This document shows, one piece after another, positions 45,200 through 59,100 of a stretch of 64,000 nt of DNA; the stretch's first letter is position 1, and each line of letters opens with the position of its first letter. The translations under genes and the position numbers were made by a program. The notes beneath the pieces are model-generated. The model was not told where the DNA came from, searched no databases, and worked only from the letters and a program-made list of their open reading frames with translations. The DNA comes from Liolophura sinensis (Eukaryota > Mollusca > Polyplacophora > Chitonida > Chitonidae): the NCBI RefSeq assembly GCF_032854445.1, contig NC_088299.1:11959608-12023607 (forward strand), in the 5' to 3' direction.

Positions 45200-48100
45200 A
45201 GATATAAAGTACAACATCCATGAGGAGGATGGTGGCTAATTTAACTTCCTGCAGGTATAGAGTACAACATCCATGAGGAGGACAGTGGCTAATTTACCTT
45301 CCTGAAGGTATCAGGTACAACATCCACCAGGTGGACGGTGGCTAATTTACCTTCCTACTGTTATAAGGTACAACATCCACGAGGAGGACGGTGACTAATT
45401 TACCTTTCTGCAGGTGTAAAGTACAACATCCACGAGGAGGACGGTGGCTACTTTACCTTCCTGCAGGTATCATGTACAACATCCACGAGGAGGACGGTGG
45501 CTAATTTACCTTTCTGCAGGTGTAAAGTACAACATCCACAAAAAGGACAGTGGCTAATTTACCTTTCTGCAGGTGTGAAGTACAACATCCATGAGAAGGA
45601 CGGTGGCTAATTCATGTTCCTGCAGGTGTAAAGTACAACATCCACGAGGGGGACGGTGACAAATTTACCTTTCTGCAGGTGTAAAGTACAACATCCACGA
45701 GAAGGACAATGACTAATTTACCTTTCTGCAGGTGTAAAGTACAACATCCATGAGGAGGACGTTGGCTAGTTTACTTTCCTATAGGTATAAAGTACAACAT
45801 CCACGAGGAGGACGGTGACTAATTTACCTTCCTACAGGTATCAGGAACAACATCCACGAGGGGGACGGTGAGTAATTTACCTTCCTGCAGGTATAAAGTA
45901 CAACATCCACGAGGAGGACAGTGGCTAATTTACCTTCCTCCAGGTATCAGGAACAACATCCACGAGGAGGACGGTGGATGCTTTACCTTCATATAGTTAT
46001 AAAGTACAACATCCACGAGGAAAACGGTGGCTAATTTACCTGCCTATAGGTATAAAGTACAACATCCACAAGGAGGACGGTGGCTAATTCACATCCCTAT
46101 ATGTATAAAGTACAACATCCACGAGGAGGACGGTGGCTAATTTACCATTCTGAAGGTGTGAAGTACAACATCCATGAGGAGGACAGTGGCTAATTTACCT
46201 TTCTGCAGGTGTAAAGTGCAACATCCACGAGGAGGACGGTGGCTAATTTACCTTCCTCCAGGTATCAGGAACAACATGCACGAGGAGGACGGTGGATGCT
46301 TTACCTTCATATAGTTATAAAGTACAACATCCACGAGGAGGACGGTGGCTAATTTACCTGCCTATAGGTATAAAGTACAACATCCACAAGGAGGACGGTA
46401 GCTAATTTACATCCCTATATCTATAAAGTACAACATCCACGAGGAGGACGGTGACTAATTTACCTTTCTACAGGTGTAAAGTACAACATCCACGAGAAGG
46501 ACTGTGACTAATTTACCTTTCTGCAGGTGTAAAGTACAACATCCATGACGAGAACGTTGGCTAGTTTACTTTCCTATAGGTATAAAGTACAACATCCACG
46601 AGGAGGACGGTGGCTAATTTACCTTCCTGCAGGTGTAAAGTACGACATCCACGAGGAGGACAGTTGCTAGTTTACCTTTCTGCAGGTGTGAAGTACAACA
46701 TCCATGCGGAGGACGGTGGCTAATTTACCTTTCTGCAGGTGTAAAGTACGACATCCACGAGGAGGACAGTGGCTAATTTACCTTCCTGCAGGTGTGAAGT
46801 ACAACATCCATGAGGAGGACGGTGGCTAATTTACATCCCTATATGTATAAAGTACAACATCCACGAGGAGGACGGTGGCTAATTTACCTTTCTCCAGGTA
46901 TCAGGAACAACATCCACGAGGAGGATGGTGATTGCTTTACCTTCCTATAGGTGTATAGTATAACATCCACGAGGAGGACGGTGACTAATTTATGTTCCTA
47001 TAGGCATAAGGTACAACAACCAGGAAGCGGACGGTGACTAATTTATGTTCCTGCAGATATAAAGTACAACATCAACGAGGCTATAGCTATAAAGTACAAC
47101 ATCCACGAGGAGGACGGTGGCTAATTTATCTTTCCATAGGTATAAAGTACGACATCCACGAGGAGGACAGTGGCTAATTTACATCCATATAGGTATAAAG
47201 TACAACATCCACGAGGAGGACGTTGGCTACTTTACCTTCCTATAGCTATAAAGTACAACATCCACGAGAAGGACAGTTGCTAGTTTACTTTTCTGCAGGT
47301 GTGAAGTACAACATCCATGCGGAGGACGGTGGCTAATTTACCTTTCTGCAGGTGTAAAGTACGACATCCACGAGGAGGACAGTGGCTAATTTACCTTCCT
47401 GCAGGTGTGAAGTACAACATCCATGAGGAGGACGGTGGCTAATTTACCATTCTGCAGGTGTGAAGTACAACATCCATGAGGAGGACAGTGGCTAATTTAC
47501 CTTTCAGCAGGTGTGAAGTACAACATCCACGAGGAGGACGGTGGCTAATTTACCTTTCTGCAGGTGTAAAGTACAACATCCACGAGAAGGACGGTGACTA
47601 ATTTACCTTTCTGCAGGTGTAAAGTACAACATCCATGAGGAGAACGTTGGCTAGTTTACTTTCCTATAGGTATAAAGTACAACATCCACGAGTAGGACGG
47701 TGGCTAATTTACCTTCCTACAGGTATCAGGAACAACATCCACGAGGGGGACGGTGAGTAATTTACATCCCTATATGTATAAAGTACAACATCCACGAGGA
47801 GGACGGTGGGTAATTTACCTTTCTGCAGGTATAAAGTACAAAATCGACGAGGAGGACGGTGGCTAATTTATGTTCCTGCAGGTATAAAGTACAACATCCA
47901 CGAGGCTATAGCTATAAAGTACAACATCCACGAGGAGGACAGTGGCTAATTTATCTTCCTATAGGTATAAAGTACAACATCCACGAGGAGGACGGTGGCT
48001 AATTTACATCCATATAGGTATAAGGTACCACATCTACGAGGAGGACGGTGGCTAATTTACATCCCTATAGGTTTAAAGTACAACATCCATGAGGAGGACG

Positions 48101-48895
48101 GTGGCTGATTTACCTCCCCGTAGGTATAAGGTACAACATCCACGAGGAGGACGGTGGCTAATTTACCTGCCTATAGGTATAAAGTACAACATCCACAAAG
48201 AGGACGGTGGCTAATTTACATCCCTATATGTATAAAGTACAACATCCACAAAGAGGACGGTGGGTAATTTACCTTCCTACAGGTATAAAGTACAAAATCG
48301 ACGAGGAGGACGGTGGCTAATTTATGTTCCTGCAGGTATTAAGTACAACATCCACGAGGCTATAGCTATAAAGTACAACATCCACGAGGAGGACAGTGGC
48401 TAATTTATCTTCCTATACGTAAAAAGTACAACATCCACGAGGAGGACGGTGGCTAATTTACATCCATATAGGTATAAGGTACCACATCTACGAGTAGGAC
48501 GGTGGCTAATTTACATCCCTATAGGTTTAAAGTACAACATCCATGAGGAGGACGGTGGCTGATTTACCTCCCCGTAGGTATAAGGTACAACATCCACGAG
48601 GAGGACGGTGGCTAATTTACATCCCTATAGGTTTAAAGTACAACATCCATGAGGAGGACGGTGGCTGATTTACCTCCCCGTAGGTATAAGGTACAACATC
48701 CACGAGGAGGACGGTGGCTAATTTACATCCCTATAGGTTTAAAGTACAAAATCCATGAGGAGGACGGTGGCTAATTTACATTCCTGCAGGTATAAAGTAC
48801 AACATCCATACGGAGGACGGTGGTCAATTGACGTTCCTAAAGGTATCAGGTACAAAATCCACGAGGAGGACGGTGACTAATTTACCATCCTTTTT
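45200..48895 (+). repeat. Satellite array A: 53-bp monomer, about 70 copies
   Basis: The monomer holds GTATAAAGTACAACATCCAC, then GAGGAGGACGGTGGCTAATT and TACCTTCCTGCAG. ACAACATCC words at 46801, 46854 and 46907 show the 53-bp step. Variants include ATCAGGAACAACATCC, a truncated GAGGCTATAGCTATAAAG unit (47081, 47906, 48360), and a 106-bp dimer near 48525-48750 (GGCTGATTTACCTCCCCGTA). The orientation is opposite to array B. The array ends at 48895 in CTCCGCAGATGGGAAAAG. Confidence 0.94.
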
Positions 48896-49559
48896 CTCCG
48901 CAGATGGGAAAAGCCCAACACGAACGAGGACAAACTGAGTTTGCCTTTCTCTACATGTACGTAGATGAGAAAGTTTTCACAGAGCCTTAGAATATAATCC
49001 TCGAATCATCCAATATGAGAAATCCAGTGACCACCAATTCCGGACAGTTGAATAAAAAAGTCAACAACCACATTTTAGTTTAAATATATGTATTTTAAGG
49101 AGCCCTGTCGCAGTGCCATAACCCACCGCCCATGGAGAGTTTGCCAACAGAAACTCTAATTCAACAAGTTCCTTTCCCTAAAAATGGTTACAGCATTGTA
49201 TTCATCCGGTTTGCAAAAACCTTTACAGAAAAACTATTATAAACTGAAGAACGCTTTACTGAGATGTACGGATAAAAGTTGTGTTTCATTACATATGCTG
49301 CAGTACCCTAGGCAAGTTTATTAGTGTATTAACTCTCTTGTACATTCTAAGATTCTATACATGTGTAAGTGAAGCAATGAATGGTATGGAGGTGGAATGG
49401 AAAATACATTATAGGTGTAGGCTATATGTACAAGGCATATAGCCATGATACAATGGTAACAATGATATAAAATACACATTGTCAACTCATCAGTCATCTA
49501 TTATTTACACACACAGCATGCCATTTACGACTCGGTACGGCTGATTAAGCGGTGTGCTC
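48896..49559. other. Spacer between array A and the unrecognised gene
   Basis: Just past the array, TTTTTCTCCGCAG precedes ATGGGAAAAGCCCAACACGA, which could be read as an acceptor plus a short exon-like frame. I cannot support a gene. A reversed AATAAA signal at 49317-49322 probably serves the minus-strand gene at 49560. Confidence 0.45.
49317..49322 (-). promoter_or_regulatory. Polyadenylation signal AATAAA for the 7-exon gene
   Basis: AATAAA on the minus strand lies about 240 bp after the stop codon of the gene ending at 49560. It is the first canonical signal I noticed downstream. Confidence 0.45.
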
Positions 49560-52500
49560 TTAATTGTTCACTTTTTTAAGTGCCGTGTGTAACGATGAAT
49601 GTTCAGTTTGACAGCATCTTCGTCTTGCTTCTGGTAAAGATATGTGCAGTTTGTTGGATACAAGCAGTGCGACTACATCCCGAACCAAAGCTTCCTTACA
49701 TCTCCTATTCCTGACTGTCCCTTCGTACCTACAAAGAAAAAAATGTGAACAGAATGCAATCCTGTTAAAGGCTTCCTATTTCATTTGTAAAAGACTGAAA
49801 TCTGGAATCTGAAATCTATATTGCTACTAATTAAACATATATGCCTGCACACTTTTTAGCAAGTCATGCGCGGAACAAAATTATAAAATTATAATGATAA
49901 ATAATTAAACACACATCTACATGTAAATGACTACTTGATGACTGCAATATTCTTAGTTACTTTCCTCCTTTTTTATGGCTTTAGCCTTGTCAAATGTTTA
50001 TACACATTTGAACTGTCTGTATATAGATAACTTGAAAGCTGGAAAGCCATTCCGATACTACTCCATGCATAACTGGAGCCAAAATAGCCATATCTAATTA
50101 TACCAAAAAATAAAAACAGACAGATAAAACACAAGGTAAATACAAACCCATCCACATTTAAAATCTTCTGAATTCGCTCGGTTCCTGGTAGCTGGACTAG
50201 CTTGTGTACAAATCCAGATGTGTCGGGGCGCCTGAAGCAATGTTTCACACAACAATATAATCACACAGTGAAAGATAATCATGGCCTATTTCCAATGCAC
50301 ATATACAGACAAGGTATACAAAAACATATGCAGATTGTTTCGCATAATTTAATCACGCTCCATGTAAGCAGCAATGAATCCGTCACTTTCTTCTTCACTC
50401 TTGGACCAAAATAAGTTGTGACAACAAACAGAACATCCCAGATCTGTACTGTAACAAAAAAATCCTTATAGGCATGATTATTTGAAACGTGCATGGAGAA
50501 GACCGGGATTACTGGCAACCACCCTACCTACATGTACCTATACGTACCGTTTGTCCCTAAGCTTCAATTTGAAGAACTTTTTTTCCACATAGGCTTCGAG
50601 ATATGTATAAGCCTAAAAGAGAAAATCTTATTAAGTACCATACGCATACCCATTCGAAATAACACCCAGAATGGCCATAATTTACTCACAAAACATTTAC
50701 AAAATTCCAGAGTCTCGCAGCGTTGTTTTTGGTACGTAAAACATATATAAATATAGTAACACGGCTTTTTCCATACAAAGGGTATTTTCAGTACATATAA
50801 ATCAAGCTAAGCGAAAAAGTCAATATCAATTTATAAACAATTTATACACACTTTTACGTACCAAGTCCAAGACATAACCGAAACCAAAGCCCTTTAGAAA
50901 TTCCCTTCTCGAATTTGTCAAGAAAATCTCCAGCTCAGAGCTCTCGGACCTAGATAAACACATAATCATGTATACAGTTGTACGAGGAAGGGGTTAGGAG
51001 AAGCTATCAATATAACACAGTGAAACACTCTAAAACACTCGTTTTAGATACATAATAATATATCCCGGGCGATGAAGTGCTTGAGGATCTTTATGAAATC
51101 ACATGCTACCATCAAGTGTGGCTGTATGATGTGAAACAATACATTAAACTATATGTCATGTAACAAATTAATTATTTGTATCGCAGCAACTATTCTTCAA
51201 ATAGCAGCGAAATCTTTTGTTTGTGTGATATGAATGTACAGTGGTGCTGCACGCCACTATAGAAGAATAGGGAAAGACAGAAATGATCATATGTTTAAAA
51301 CTACTGTATATAGTCAAATACAAGGGTCAATTAAATACACTGTGTCTGTAAATTATAATTGCGCAGAAAAATGTGTAGGTATTCCTAAGCTAATTGTTGT
51401 TCACACCAGTCACTGTGCGAAACTTCAGAATGCGCCTACACATATGAGGAAATATAGAAAAATATGTAAAAGACAAAGAAAATAAATGAAGTGTACAGAT
51501 TTAAGCTATACATACCACTTTGAACCTCTGTCTGTCAACAAGCCTTCCACATACTGGTCGATCACATCAACCTGAAATATCAACATTATGCGGCATATAT
51601 ATATACAATCCAAACATTGTGTTTAAGTTGGTTAAAAATCCAAAAATTGTCAGACACAGTTTAATGGTATTTTTCTACTGATGCTGAATACTTGAGGCTC
51701 AGACCCACCTGTTATTTCTAAACATTTTGAGTATATGCCTCAATGTCACCTGGGGCCTTCATGGCTCAGTCGGTTAGCGCGCTAGCGCAGCGTAATGACC
51801 TAGGAGTCTCTCACCAATGCGGTCACTGTGAGTTCAAGTCCAGCTCATGCTGGCTTCCTCTCCGGCCGTACGTGGGAAGGTCTGCCAGCAACCTGCGGAT
51901 GGTCGTGGGTTTCTCCCGGGCTCTGCCCGGTTCCCTCCCACCATAATGCTGGCCGCCGTCGTATAAGTGAAATATTCTTGAGTACGGCGTAAAACACCAA
52001 TCAAATAAACAAATCAATGTCACCTGCATGACAACTGCTCCCTTATCCATACCTGTGAAATGACATCAGATACACAAATAAACATGTTGGAATCCTGCTC
52101 CTCATTGTTGAGTTCCTTGTCCGCAAACGGAATAATCCTGGACACTTGTAAGTCTTCTGACGAAAACCTTCAGAAATCAAGACATCACAAAAGTTGTACC
52201 TTTCTTGAAAACATACGAGAAATGACTGCAACACTTATCAAAATCGACGCCCACATCGTTACACATTCTAAAGCAAAACGTATCGGAAAAATTTGTTCAA
52301 GACAAAGACCTTAACCCTAAGACATGCAACAATGTTCAGTCATGCCCAGCATTTGTCGCCCCAAGCACCACAATGCAGATATACACGAGTATAATATTCA
52401 ATTCAGATTTGAAATGCATTTCCTTAATTAGTGTTCTCTTTGCGAATAATTATCCTTCAACATGACGTGCAATGGAAATGCCGTGAAGAACTGTGCTCAG

Positions 52501-53914
52501 TTAGATGGCAAAGAACGGCACTTTTACCTACAAAAATAAACACGTCTTTTGAACATTGTGATAATTTAGTTATTTATTTCAATGGTGTTTTACGCCTCAA
52601 AAACAGCTCAATTTACAGCCCATGTGATGGCGGTCAATTTTATGGACATATGTGCATGGACTGTAATATATAGCGCAGACTTAAAGCCTAATTAGATTGC
52701 TCGCACAGTGAAGCCTTTGGAAAGAAGTTTAAACCCGTGCAGAGCTGATCCAATTTCTTGTGTGAATATATACAGTGTAATTTGACAAATAGATTATGAA
52801 TCTGGCTTTGCTTTTGTTCTAGCTTTGTTCTAGCTTAAAAAGTTTGACCACAATTTACCTACTGTTCATGCATTAGGCATAAATAGCTAACCACGAATGT
52901 GGCTTTGTTTTGGTTCTAAAGAAGTTTTCGCTTTTAGGCACACTTTATTCTGATTTTTGAGACACGATGCGAAAAGCAGTAATGGTGCAATGCTGAAAGT
53001 TGGTCAGCAGGACAAATTGTGCTCTTCTCTCGTATCAAATTATTACAGATGAATAGTTTTCCAGTGATTGGCATTAAAATTTTTGCCACCGTTCATGCAT
53101 TATGTAAGAAAAACATCTGTTGGCTTTCGAGTTACGGTTAGCGCAGCGGGAGCGTTCTTTACATTGTGTGGTATTAAAACATACACGCCAAATGAGAATA
53201 TGTACACAAACACTACACAACTACTATTCACATGAGGCCATTGAGTAGAAGTTCTATTGCAGGCATAGATGATCTGATCTCTTTGTGTTAGTTATTTTTT
53301 CCCTTGCAAATTAGACACTTGCATTTGCCCGACCGGAAGTTGATGGCATCTTTTTGTTTTACATCCATCTCCAGGGGCCAATAACGAAAATAAGATCTGT
53401 AAGTTTAGATTTGCTTTGATACCTATTTTACTCTGCCTCATCAGTGGAAGAATATTTTAAATTGGCGTCACCTACAGAGCCGATAAATCTGCATATACGT
53501 CTGGATGACCACTAGGAGTATACATTTCGAAAAAAGATGTAGAAAAATAATTTAAGAACATATCATCTCATTGACAGGGAATGTATCTATTTTTTTAACA
53601 TGAAAAGTTAATCAAAAAGCTCGCCTATCATATAAAGCCGCAGACGATAACTATATATGTACACAGTATTTTAGATGAATGAAGCGTATTGATGCTTAAT
53701 TTTACGTACCGTTTTGACCCTCAACGCGTGCTTTCCAGTGTACAGCTCTCAAATGGTTCTCTACTTTCTTCTTCCTTGTTGGCTTGAACTTTGACGGTGG
53801 GCATAACGGACAATGAAATGAAATATAGTCTCCTTTACAACAATCCTTGCAACTTTTTACACAACTTAACAATTCATCCACAGATTGAATCACGACAGGT
53901 TGGTGTGCTGTCAT
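49560..53914 (-). CDS. Unrecognised 256-residue protein with a cysteine-rich zinc-finger-like N-terminus, 7 exons
   Basis: Exons on the minus strand: 53914-53710, 52156-52053, 51571-51516, 50949-50862, 50612-50548, 50231-50148, 49728-49560. All six introns are GT-AG, and phases 1, 0, 2, 0, 2, 2 join into one frame of 771 nt with TAA at 49560-49562. Exon 1 carries LLSCVKSCKDCCKGDY, FHCPLCPPSKFKP and KKKVENHLRAVHWKARV, a C2H2-like finger after extra cysteines. The rest is hydrophilic and probably helical: MFICVSDVISQ, VDVIDQYVEGLLTDRGSK, FLKGFGFGYVLDL, AYTYLEAYVEKKFFKLKL, FVHKLVQLPGTERIQKILN, CKEALVRDVVALLVSNKLH. I do not recognise the family. A nucleic-acid or protein-binding finger is an inference. 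Start: the first ATG of a long exon; an upstream exon is possible. The gene lies between the two inverted satellite arrays. Confidence 0.8.
51753..52014 (+). mobile_element. SINE family A, full length, with target-site duplication
   Basis: This is the best-preserved copy: GGCTCAGTCGGTTAGCGCG, B box GAGTTCAAGTCC, then GAAATATTCTTGAGTACGGC and the tail CACCAATCAAATAAACAAAT. Direct repeats CAATGTCACCTG lie at 51741-51752 and 52015-52026. It sits in intron 2 of the unrecognised gene, in reverse orientation to it. Confidence 0.92.
52157..53709. other. Intron 1 of the unrecognised gene
   Basis: AT-rich single-copy sequence. A short reversed retroposon end may lie near 52560-52600 (TTTCAATGGTGTTTTACGCC). 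I found no further exon. Confidence 0.5.
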
Positions 53915-56190
53915 TGTTACATTGAGGCGTCCAGAAATAAACTCGTCGGAAAAGTGGAAAGCTTTTATAAAAGCTATGTACTACATTAGCCAAACTGCAA
54001 AGCTAACAAGTCACCCTGAGATAGTATTACTTCAGCAGACATGCGATGGGAAACTGTGTTTACAAACACACCGCCACCTCGGCTTTCCACGGTCCAGACA
54101 CACGAAAGTTACCCATAAATTTGTTTTGTTTAGACATTGTGGCAAGTGATGCACGGAGGTATAAAAGTGTAGAAAGAGCAGGCCTATATACTGAATGTTC
54201 TTAGAAACTCCACGTTTTTAACTTTAACTGAAAATGTTTTATCTTATAATCGAATTAGAAAATCATTTATACCTCTATCAACATCGAGTTTTTCCAAATA
54301 TTGTATATTGTTTTGGCGTCCGATAAACATAAACAAACTCGTACATGATAGAACTCGTTAATTTTTCTGGAAATAACTCTCCACCGTCGAATTCCAAGTA
54401 AATTGGGATTAGGAGACATGAAGATCATTCATGTGAGACAACATGTCCATATGAAGAAAATAAAATAGTCCTACTTAATTTCTAAGATGAAGATATTGGT
54501 CCGAAGTACATTTAAAATTCTTCAACCATAACAAAAGTTATCACGACACTTTCAAGCACTATAGTAGGCCCAATGTGCTAGGTAGTACAAATGAAATGGT
54601 ATTTGCTTGACATACTTCCTTTTCAGCCATTTTATGAGGATTTCATTCATTGTATGAATAAAATCAAAGCGCTATTCAAAAAGCCCAACCCCAATTCATA
54701 TTGTATTATACATGGATCTTCTGCTGCTTGGTTGTCGGGCAGGGAAAGGCAAATTTTAATGCGAATTGAGTTACATAATTACATTGACGGTATATTTACA
54801 TACACCTGTATTGTTGCATTCTTTTGCCTGTACACATATTTGTTAAGAAATATTTTGTGATGTGTGGATTTTTATGATTCTGATCATTTTTATTTTTTAA
54901 AACTTAATAATAGTAGTAATAAATGCATCTTGCTAAGGTCAAAGAAAACAATTCTGGGTATGAGAAAGTTATAGCTGACAGATTTCCTTGACAAGGAGAT
55001 AAGTCTGAATTCCTTTTTAAGTCTGAGGACTTTAATGTCTTTCTAAAAATTCCACCGTGGTTTGCTGGGCTAGGATGTTATATACATTACGTTGTGAATA
55101 AACAAACCATGTGTCCTAAAGAGAGGATGGCGTTAAACAATAATCAAATAAATAAATACATAAATAAAGCAAGTAACTTTATGGTAGCGCGACATATGAA
55201 AACCCTATAAGATGGAGACGCCTAATTTAGTTTCAAGTTAAATGTTTTCACTTAGAGAATTCAGGAGCAATAAAGCGGGCGATCACTTGTCCAACAGTGA
55301 AATCTGATATATGTGGATGTAAGCTTCTGCGGTATAACAAAATAAACTGGGTCATGCATGAAAGTCAGAGGTCTGACACACAGAATTTAGACGCTTGAAC
55401 CTTTCTCTGCCATAAGAGGAAGTAATGTGTGGGGTGTGTTAAGAAGCAAACTCTGAAAAACTTACTTGATATCTTTGGCAAAATAAGCTTTCTTAAATAT
55501 TCAATGTTTTTCGCACTTTACAAATTATGGTCTCAAGCTACATATGTGTATTTTTGGGGTTATAAATAAGGCTATACAACAGCAGCAAACACCTTGTTTG
55601 TCCTTATCAAGGAACTGAGCGTAACAATTCGCCAGGCTTTATATCTCTGCAAGTTTTTACATACTAATTAAACGGCCATTGAACGTTAATTGACAACAAG
55701 AGCGCTGTGAACAGCTATGCACAGGCAGAGATCAAAAGGGATTACAACATTAAGCGTCAGAAGTTTACTGTACACAGAATACAGCAATAATAATAATCAT
55801 GTACATAAAACATATAACATTTCTAAGTAACAATAAACAACCTATGGTTAATTACCACACAAGTGTGATCAGGCTGGCGAAGAGCTATTGTATAACTTAT
55901 AGGACTTCCATTCAAATCGGGCTAATACTTAGTTTTAAAAAAGTTTCCTAAACATGTAACAAACCCTGGTATCCATCACCTTACATACATACTTATACAT
56001 TATATGTTATATATATTTCTCAGAAATAAACAAGGCAACAGTCCTCCGCATATAGATTTTAGCTGTACCAAAACGACATATAACTTATCTATTGTCCTCA
56101 TAAGTGTGTGTCAATCAATCAGTTAAATCTTTATTAGAAGTTAATTTGGCAATCATCAATGTTGTACTGCATACCTGAAGGATGGAAAAC
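53915..56190. other. Intergenic region left of array B
   Basis: It should contain the promoter of the minus-strand gene, but I recognise no core element. A retroposon tail (CAATAATCAAATAAATAAAT) lies at about 55135. The 89-codon frame at 54591-54860 has no supporting context. Confidence 0.5.
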
Positions 56191-56194
56191 TTTA

Positions 56195-59100
56195 TACCCA
56201 TAAAGGTTGAACTTTATACCTATAGGAAGGTAAATCAGCCACCGTCCTTCTCATGGATGTTGTACTCTATAGCTATAGGAAGGTAAACTAGTCACCGTCC
56301 TCCTCGTGGATGTTGAATTTTATACATGTAGAAAGGTTAATTAGCGACTCTCCTTCTCGTGGATGTTGTACTTTATAACTATAGAAAGATAAATTTTCCA
56401 CCGTCCTCCTCGTGGATGTGGTACCTTATTCATATGGGAAAGCAACTTAACCACCGTCTTCCTCATGGATGTTGTACATTATACCAGTAGCAATGATGTA
56501 AATTAGCCACCGTCCTCCTCATGGATGTTGTACCTCATGCTTACATGGAGGTAAGTTAGCCACCGTCCTCCTCGTGGATGTTGTAGGCTACCTTATACCT
56601 ACATGGAGGTAAATTAGCCACCGTCCTCCTTATGGATGTTGTACTTTATACCACTAGTAAGGTAAATTAGGCACCGTCCTCCTCGTGGATGTTGTACCTG
56701 ACACCTCCAGAAAGGTAAACTAGCCACCGTCCTTCTCGTGGATGTTGAACTTTATACCTATAGAAAGGTAAACTAGTCACCGTCCTCCTCGTGGATGTTG
56801 AATTTTATACATGTAGGAAGGTAAATTAGCCACCGTCCTCATCGTGGATGTTGTACTTTATACCAGTAGGAAGGTAAACTAGCCACCGTCCTCCTCGTGG
56901 ATGTTGAACTTTATACCTATAGAAAGGTAAACTAGTCACCGTCCTCCTCGTGGGTGTTGTACTTTATAACTATAGGAAGGTAAATCAGCCACCGTCCTCC
57001 TCGTGGATGTTGAATTTTATACATGTAGGAAGGTAAATTAGCCATCGCCCTCATCGTGGATGTTGTACTTTATACCAGTAGGAAGGTAAACTAGCCACCG
57101 TCCTCCTCGTGGATGTTGAACTTTATACCTATAGAAAGGTAAACTAGTCACCGTCCTTCTCGTGGATGTTGAACTTTATGCCTATAGAAAGGTAAACTAG
57201 TCACCGTCCTCCTCGTGGATGTTGAATTTTATACATGTAGGAAGGTAAATTAGCCACCGTCCTCATCGTGGATGTTGTACTTTATGCCAGTAGGAAGGTA
57301 AACTAGCCACCGTCCTCCTCGTGGATGTTGAACTTTATACCTATAGAAAGGTAAACTAGTCACCGTCCTTCTCGTGGATGTTGTACTTTATACCTATAGG
57401 AAGGTAAATCAGCCACCGTCCTCCTCGTGGATGTTGAATTTTATACATGTAGGAAGGTAAATTAGCCACCGCCCTCATCGTGGATGTTGTACTTTATACC
57501 AGTAGGAAGGTAAACTAGCCACCGTCCTCCTCGTGGATGTTGAACTTTATACCTATAGAAAGGTAAACTAGTCACCGTTCTTCTCGTGGATGTTGAACTT
57601 TATGCCTATAGAAAGGTAAACTAGTCACCGTCCTCCTCGTGGATGTTGAATTTTATACATGTAGGAAGGTAAATTAGCCACCGTCCTCATCGTGGATGTT
57701 GTACTTTATACCAGTAGGAAGGTAAACTAGCCACCGTCCTCCTCGTGGACGTTGAACTTTATACCTATAGTAAGGTAAACTAGTCACCGTCCTCCTCGTG
57801 GGTGTTGTACTTTATACCTATAGGAAGGTAAATCAGCCACCGTCCTCCTCGTGGATGTTGAATTTTATATATGTAGGAAGGTAAATTAGCCACCGTCCTC
57901 ATCGTGGATGTTGTACTTTATACCAGTAGGAAGGTAAACTAGCCAACGTCCTCATCGTGGATGTTGAACTTTATACCTATAGAAAGGTAAACTAGTCACC
58001 GTCCTCCTCGTGGATGTTGTACTTTATACCTATAGGAAGGTAAATCAGCCACCGTCCTCCTCGAGGATGTTGTACTTTATGGCTATAGGAAGGTAAATTA
58101 GCCACCGTCCTCCTCGTGGATGTTGTACTTTATACCTATATGAAGGTAAATTAGCCACCGTCCTCCTCGTGGATGTTGTACCTCATGCTTACATGCAGGT
58201 AAGTTAGCCACCGTCCTCCTCGTGGATGTTGTACCTTATACCTACATGGAGGTAAATTAGCCACCGTCCTCCTTATGGATGTTGTACTTTATACCTATAT
58301 GAAGGTAAATTAGCCACCGTCCTCTTTGTGGATGTTGTACTTTATAACTATATAAAGGTAAATTAGCCACCGTCCTCATCGTGGATGTTGTACCTTATAC
58401 CTATGGGAAAGCAAATTAGCCACCGTCCTCCGCGTGGATGTTGTACCTCATGCCTACATGGAGGTAAGTTAGCCCCCGTCCTCCTCCTGGATGTTGTACC
58501 TTATACCTTCATGGAGGTAAATTAGCCACCGTCCTCCTCATGGATGTTGTACTTTATACCAGTAGGAAGGTAAATTAGGCACAGTCCTCCTCGTGGATGT
58601 TTTACCTGACACCTCCAGAAAGGTAAACTAGCCAACGTTCCCTTCGTGGATGTTGTACTTTACACCTGAGGAAAGGTCAGTTAGCCACCGTCCTCTTTGT
58701 GGATGTTGTACTTAATACCTGCAGGAAGGTAAATTGGCCACCGTCCTCCTCATGGATGTTGTACTTTATACCTACATGAAGGTAAATTAGCCACCGTCCT
58801 CCTCGTGGATGTTGTATTTTATGGCTATAGGAAGGTAAATTAGCCACCGTCCTCCTCGTGCATGTAGTACTTTATGGCTAAAGGAAGGTAAATTAGCCAC
58901 CGTCCTCCTCGTGGATGTTGAACTTTATACCTATATGAAGGTAAATTACCCACCGTCCTCCTCATGGATGTTGTACCTCATGCTTACATGCAGGTAAGTT
59001 AGCCACCGTCCTCCTCGTGGATGTTGTACCTTATACCTACATGGAGGTAAATTAGCCACCGTCCTCCTTATGGATGTTGTACTTTATACCTATATGAAGG

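Noticed and set aside
54591..54860. 89-codon plus-strand frame
   Set aside because: Isolated, AT-rich, with no neighbouring exons or recognisable motif.
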